Shown here in pieces: positions 60,652 to 64,000 of a stretch of 64,000 bases of DNA. A program made the translations under genes and the position numbers. The DNA is from UBA9715 sp003452695 (GTDB taxonomy: Bacteria > Actinomycetota > Coriobacteriia > Coriobacteriales > Eggerthellaceae), in contig CAMOTA010000002.1 of assembly GCA_946625225.1 (NCBI GenBank), positions 1-64,000 on the forward strand. The letters are read 5' to 3'. Position 1 is the first letter of the stretch; each line of letters starts with the position of its first letter. A model generated the notes under the pieces. It was not told the DNA's origin. It ran no database searches and was given only the letters and a program-made list of their open reading frames with translations.

Positions 60652-61505
60652 TGCACATCCTCCTCGACTTCCGCTCCTGCTGGCGCGTCTTCTTCCGCCG
60701 TCGGTGCGTCGCCCTCGACAGGGCTGCGAACCGGCGAGGCTTCCGCAGCCGCGCTTGCGCTCAGCGACTTCCTGGCGCCCGACGCATCTTGCGAAACAGA
60801 ATCCGCATCCGGAGATTGCGCCGAAGCGCTCCCGCCGACCTGCGCCCCGGCTTCCCCCTCCTGCACACCGCGGCCTCCCGGCACTACGAAATACAGCGAG
60901 GTCCTGTTTGCCGCAGCGATGATCTCCTGAACGCGTTCTGGATCGACGGCGAGGGTCACCCACCCCGAGCTGCCCGACGCCGAAGACGCCGAAGCGCTGA
61001 GCGAAGCGTCGAGCACGACCACGTCTTTCAGGAGGGCAGCAGTGGCCGCATCGCCCGACGAATACACGTCCACGCTCATGCCTGCGCGTATCGCCCCTCC
61101 CACCGCCTGCACCGACTTCGCGGGAACGCTTACCGCCTCTTTGCCCACGGGAACGTCCAAAGTTCCATGGCCGCTTTCGAAGCGCTTTGCCGATATGACT
61201 TCTCCGCGCAATATCGATGCCGTGGCGGTCCTGCCTATGATGTCCGCGCTGTTTCGGACAGCCTCGTCGGGCAGCAGATCGGCCACCCACAACCTCGTTT
61301 CAACAGCAGTAGCATCCACGCGTTCGCCCGCTGCGATATCGCGCGTGGACACGCACACCTCCACCTGTTCGCCGCCGAAGCGCGCCAGCACCTCCGCACG
61401 CTCGGCACTTGCCCGCCCTTGCACGCTCGCCAGGAATCCCCCCACGCACAGCGCGCACACCACGCCGCAGGCAATGGCGATCAGCATCGTTCTCCGTTGC
61501 TTCAT
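60648..61505 (-). CDS. cpaB: Flp pilus assembly protein RcpC/CpaB
   Basis: A 285-residue protein with an N-terminal helix (about 8-27), a SAF domain (about 45-105; STRDIAAGERVDATAV), the CpaB/RcpC domain and a Ser/Ala/Glu-rich acidic tail. It is the first gene of the Tad locus. ATG 61505 follows GGAGG. In Gram-negatives it helps with pilus passage through the outer envelope; here it would act at the outer membrane face. Confidence 0.9.
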   Translation of the reverse strand: MKQRRTMLIAIACGVVCALCVGGFLASVQGRASAERAEVLARFGGEQVEVCVSTRDIAAGERVDATAVETRLWVADLLPDEAVRNSADIIGRTATASILRGEVISAKRFESGHGTLDVPVGKEAVSVPAKSVQAVGGAIRAGMSVDVYSSGDAATAALLKDVVVLDASLSASASSASGSSGWVTLAVDPERVQEIIAAANRTSLYFVVPGGRGVQEGEAGAQVGGSASAQSPDADSVSQDASGARKSLSASAAAEASPVRSPVEGDAPTAEEDAPAGAEVEEDVQ

Positions 61506-61835
61506 GTGGCCTCCGACCATCCGCGTTTCGATGGCTCGGCATTATGAAGAACGTTTCTTGCAGGGAAGCCCGCCGCGCCGGCCAGACGTCGCCCCATTTA
61601 CCCAACCCTTAAGACCTGCATGCAACCTGCGCGTCAACCACCGGGACCATTCCAAGGCCCTCGCATGCAACAAAACTTCGCACAGACCTTGCACGGAGCC
61701 GACAAATCTTCCAACGGGCCAGTTCGCACGAACGGCATTTGACGCCGACGCGCGAAGAAAGCATGTGGAAAACGCTTATTTGCTGAAGGCGGATTGCGGT
61801 TTTCCCCCGGATGTGGGAAGATTTGCCATTAGTCT
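61506..61835. other. Divergent intergenic region between the Tad locus and tRNA-Val
   Basis: 330 bases with no gene. It should contain the Tad operon promoter (minus) and the tRNA promoter (plus), but I could not identify convincing -35/-10 pairs. Confidence 0.5.
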
Positions 61836-61910
61836 GGTCGAGTGGCGCAGCGGGAGCGCAGGTGCCTTACAAGCACAAGGTCGGGGGTTCAAATCCCTCC
61901 TCGACCACCA
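61836..61910 (+). tRNA. tRNA-Val (anticodon TAC)
   Basis: A 75-nt cloverleaf with encoded CCA end: acceptor arms GGTCGAG/CTCGACC, D-stem GCGC/GCGC, anticodon loop CTTACAA (TAC, reads GUA), T-loop GGTTCAAATCC. The second base pair of the anticodon arm and the outer G-A pair are imperfect but the fold is clear. Confidence 0.95.
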
Positions 61911-61919
61911 TGAACATTC

Positions 61920-61943
61920 AAGGTCCCCACCATGGGGACCTTT
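61920..61943 (+). terminator. Terminator of tRNA-Val
   Basis: A perfect hairpin AAGGTCCCCA/TGGGGACCTT around a CCA loop, ending in TTT, 9 bases after the tRNA. Confidence 0.85.
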
Positions 61944-62144
61944 CCATTCCAGAAACAATCGCCCAGATTTGAACCCCGCGAGGGGCGAAGGCGCCTGCGA
62001 TGCCTGCGGGGCCGAGCATCGCGATAGCGGCAGCGCAAGCGCCCAAATCCCTCCGCCCACCCCGACAGACCGCCTCCTGTCCAGCACCTTCGTTTTGCCC
62101 TACAATGGGGCGAACGTTCATCGGGTAAGCGAAGAGGGGGGCGC

Positions 62145-63260
62145 ATGACGCCGGAGGAGCGCCAGCGCACAATCGTGCGCACAAGCATTATCGGCATCGT
62201 GGCGAACGTGCTGCTCGTGGGGTTCAAGGCCGCAGTGGGTCTTGCGGCGAATTCCATCGCCATCGTGCTCGACGCCGTGAACAACCTGACCGATGCGCTG
62301 TCTTCGGTCATCACCATAATCGGCGCCAAGCTGGCCGGCAAGAAAGCCGACCGCAAACACCCCCTGGGGCATGGGCGCTACGAGTACTTGTCGGCCATGA
62401 TTATTTCGGCCATCGTGCTGTATGCGGGCATATCCGCGCTTGTCGAATCGATTCGCACGATAATCTGGCCTGAGCCCGTCGACTATTCCGCGACCACTCT
62501 CGTCATCGTTGCTGCATCCGTTTTGGCGAAGATCGTATTGGGGCGCTATGTAAGCGCGCAGGGCAGGAAAGTAGGATCGGGGTCGCTCGTGGCATCGGGC
62601 AAGGACGCGCTGTTCGACGCCGCCGTATCGGCCTCGGTGCTGGCAGCGGCCCTCATCTATCTGGCAACGGGCCTTAGCCTGGAAGCCTATGTTGGCGTGG
62701 GCATATCGCTTGTCATCATGAAGGCGGGAATCGACTTGCTGCGCGAGGCGATAGACGACATTCTGGGCCATCGCCCCGATCCCGAACTTGCCGCGGGCAT
62801 AAAGGCCACGGTTCTCGCCGACCCCGACGTTCTGGGAGTCTACGACTTGCTGCTGGACAGCTACGGGCCCGACCTGACCATAGGCGCCGTGCACGTCGAA
62901 GTGCCCGACACCATGACCGCGGCCCAGATAGACGCCATGACTCGCCGCCTGCAAAGCGCCGTCCTCGCACAGCACCGCATAGCGCTGGCCACCGTGGGCA
63001 TCTATTCGCACAACACAACGGACGATGGCGTGGCCGACATGCGCGAGGCCATAACGCGCGTGGTCATGGAACACGAAGGCGTGCTGCAAATGCACGGCTT
63101 CTTCGTGGACCGGGAGCGCAAGATCCTTTCCTTCGACGTTATCATCGGCTTCGACGTTCGAGAACGCAACGAGCTGCACGAACATATAACCTCGGACATA
63201 CGCGAGCTGTATCCCGATTACGAACTGCACGTAACCCTTGACAGCGACCTCAGCGACTAG
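62145..63260 (+). CDS. CDF-family divalent metal exporter, manganese-type site
   Basis: A 371-residue cation diffusion facilitator with six predicted helices and a ferredoxin-like C-terminal domain. The helix-2 site reads N46-x3-D50 and the helix-5 site D154-x3-D158. This Asn-Asp/Asp-Asp set is associated with manganese-exporting members, whereas zinc exporters usually have a His. I therefore infer Mn2+ (or Fe2+) efflux by proton exchange. HPLGHGRYEY is the family loop motif. ATG 62145 follows AGGGGGG. The gene directly follows tRNA-Val and has its own promoter region. Confidence 0.9.
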   Translation: MTPEERQRTIVRTSIIGIVANVLLVGFKAAVGLAANSIAIVLDAVNNLTDALSSVITIIGAKLAGKKADRKHPLGHGRYEYLSAMIISAIVLYAGISALVESIRTIIWPEPVDYSATTLVIVAASVLAKIVLGRYVSAQGRKVGSGSLVASGKDALFDAAVSASVLAAALIYLATGLSLEAYVGVGISLVIMKAGIDLLREAIDDILGHRPDPELAAGIKATVLADPDVLGVYDLLLDSYGPDLTIGAVHVEVPDTMTAAQIDAMTRRLQSAVLAQHRIALATVGIYSHNTTDDGVADMREAITRVVMEHEGVLQMHGFFVDRERKILSFDVIIGFDVRERNELHEHITSDIRELYPDYELHVTLDSDLSD

Positions 63261-63313
63261 CGCCCTTCCAAATTGCCGCCCCGAGGGCGCCAAACGGCAC
63301 TGCTCCGCCCCGC

Positions 63314-63373
63314 TTGACATTCCCCTGCAACTCCTATACCCTTTCATTTGAACATATGAACAATCGCTCATAT
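63314..63373 (+). promoter_or_regulatory. Promoter and ArsR/SmtB-like operator of the metal-resistance unit
   Basis: A consensus -35 TTGACA (63314-63319) is followed after 17 bases by TACCCT. Just downstream, an inverted repeat ATATGA-8-TCATAT (63354-63373) matches the general form of ArsR/SmtB metal-sensor operators. The repressor gene is not in this window. Confidence 0.6.
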
Positions 63374-63384
63374 AAGGAGGGCAC

Positions 63385-63603
63385 ATGCGCAAGGTCTACA
63401 AGCTGGATGGCGATTTATGCGCCAACTGCGCCAGCAAGATAGAGCACGCCATCGGAAAACTCGCCGGCGTGAACAAGGCATCGGTAAACGCCATGACCTA
63501 TAAGTTCACGCTCGACGCCGACGACGCCGCATTCGATAGCGTCTTGAAACAGTCCCTGAAGATCTTCTCGGACATCGAACCGGACTGCGAAGTGCTGGCG
63601 TAG
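63385..63603 (+). CDS. Free-standing HMA metal-binding protein (metallochaperone)
   Basis: A 72-residue heavy-metal-associated domain with metal site C12-A-N-C15, where the usual GMTC start is replaced by DLC. It would hand a soft metal (Zn, Cd or Cu) to the P-type ATPase encoded 52 bases downstream. AAGGAGG precedes the ATG. The small gene replaces the N-terminal HMA domain that is missing from the ATPase. Confidence 0.9.
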   Translation: MRKVYKLDGDLCANCASKIEHAIGKLAGVNKASVNAMTYKFTLDADDAAFDSVLKQSLKIFSDIEPDCEVLA

Positions 63604-63655
63604 CGCCAACGGCGCCAGACCGCCCCGACGTGCATTCCGCCGCACGCGAAACGCA

Positions 63656-64000
63656 ATGAACAAGCGACAGAAAAAGCTGCTGAAGCGCATCCTGGCAACG
63701 TTCGTTTTGTTCCTGGCCGTGGAAGCGCTGAAGCACCTCGGCGTATTCGACGCCCTTCCCCACGGACAATGGGTTGAATTCGCGGCCTTCCTGGTGCCCT
63801 ACCTCATAGCCGGCTACGACGTGCTGGCCAAGGCCTGGCATGGCATCGTGCATCGGCAGCCCTTCGACGAGAACCTGCTCATGTCCATAGCGACCATCGG
63901 CGCATTCGCGCTGGTGTTTTTCCCCGAAGCCGAACCGCATATGGCCGAAGGTGCTGCAGTTATGCTGTTCTACCAAGTGGGCAGCTTGTTCGAGAGCTAT
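63656..64000 (+). CDS. P1B-type heavy-metal ATPase, N-terminal part (runs off the window)
   Basis: The first 115 residues are visible: a short basic N-terminus (MNKRQKKLL), then helices (FVLFLAVEAL; FAAFLVPYLIAGYDVL), the FDENLLMSIATIGAFAL segment and MLFYQVGSLFESY, all typical of the ZntA/CadA group. There is no N-terminal HMA domain; the adjacent 72-residue protein may supply it. No strong ribosome site precedes ATG 63656, and translation may be coupled to the small gene. Confidence 0.88.
   Translation, partial: MNKRQKKLLKRILATFVLFLAVEALKHLGVFDALPHGQWVEFAAFLVPYLIAGYDVLAKAWHGIVHRQPFDENLLMSIATIGAFALVFFPEAEPHMAEGAAVMLFYQVGSLFESY

Overview
The window is GC-rich and reads as part of a chromosome of a high-GC Gram-positive anaerobe of the Coriobacteriia (Eggerthellaceae-like, gut type). 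The evidence is very large secreted proteins with alanine-rich coiled coils and lysine-rich C-termini instead of LPXTG anchors, lipoproteins with Ala-Ser linkers, a Flp/Tad pilus locus, an ECF transporter, and no outer-membrane genes. This placement is from gene content and style only. No prophage, IS element or CRISPR array was seen.

Layout. 1-1.2 kb: an amino-acid-type solute-binding lipoprotein. 1.5-24 kb (minus strand): two transcription units, each led by a cobalamin riboswitch with a strong terminator. Riboswitch 1 (about 9.2-9.5 kb) precedes a 2354-residue leucine-rich-repeat surface protein. Riboswitch 2 (about 22.5-22.8 kb) precedes a 2752-residue surface protein, then EcfT, a fused double EcfA ATPase, an ECF S component and a TIM-barrel protein of the AP-endonuclease-2 type that may be a CbiR-like cobamide amidohydrolase. 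23-32 kb: a repeat lipoprotein (minus), then plus-strand singletons: P-loop kinase, HipA-like kinase, FIST-GGDEF diguanylate cyclase, ABC exporter, zinc-ribbon membrane protein. 32.4-38 kb: a CAP-domain coiled-coil surface protein.

38-48 kb (minus): riboswitch 3 leads a tightly packed operon: a DUF4430 lipoprotein, a second DUF4430 membrane protein, an alpha/alpha-toroid protein with a C-terminal membrane anchor, MoxR ATPase, DUF58 protein, and a transglutaminase-like protein whose expected catalytic Cys is Ser. DUF4430 and the alpha/alpha toroid are the two domain types of animal transcobalamin and intrinsic factor, so the operon looks like a bacterial cell-surface transcobalamin-like corrinoid-capture system. 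Together with the ECF/CbiR-like operon it suggests capture, import and remodelling of corrinoids, with all three units switched off when cobalamin is plentiful. This is the main discovery candidate.

48.5-51 kb: threonine synthase and a ModE/LysR-like winged-helix regulator. 51.2-61.5 kb (minus): a compact Tad pilus locus (CpaB, CpaE/TadZ, TadA, TadB, TadC, Flp, four TadE-like or large pseudopilin-type proteins, then a small secreted protein, DUF192 and a zinc-ribbon protein) with mostly 4-base stop/start overlaps. 61.8-64 kb: tRNA-Val, a CDF metal exporter with a manganese-type site, and a metal-resistance unit of a free HMA metallochaperone and the start of a P1B-type ATPase behind an ArsR-like operator.

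Repeats of note: a 37-bp perfect palindrome inside the fused EcfA gene, a 32-bp REP-like inverted repeat at 9.6 kb, and two copies of a roughly 270-bp MITE-like intergenic element (30.5 and 48.2 kb).
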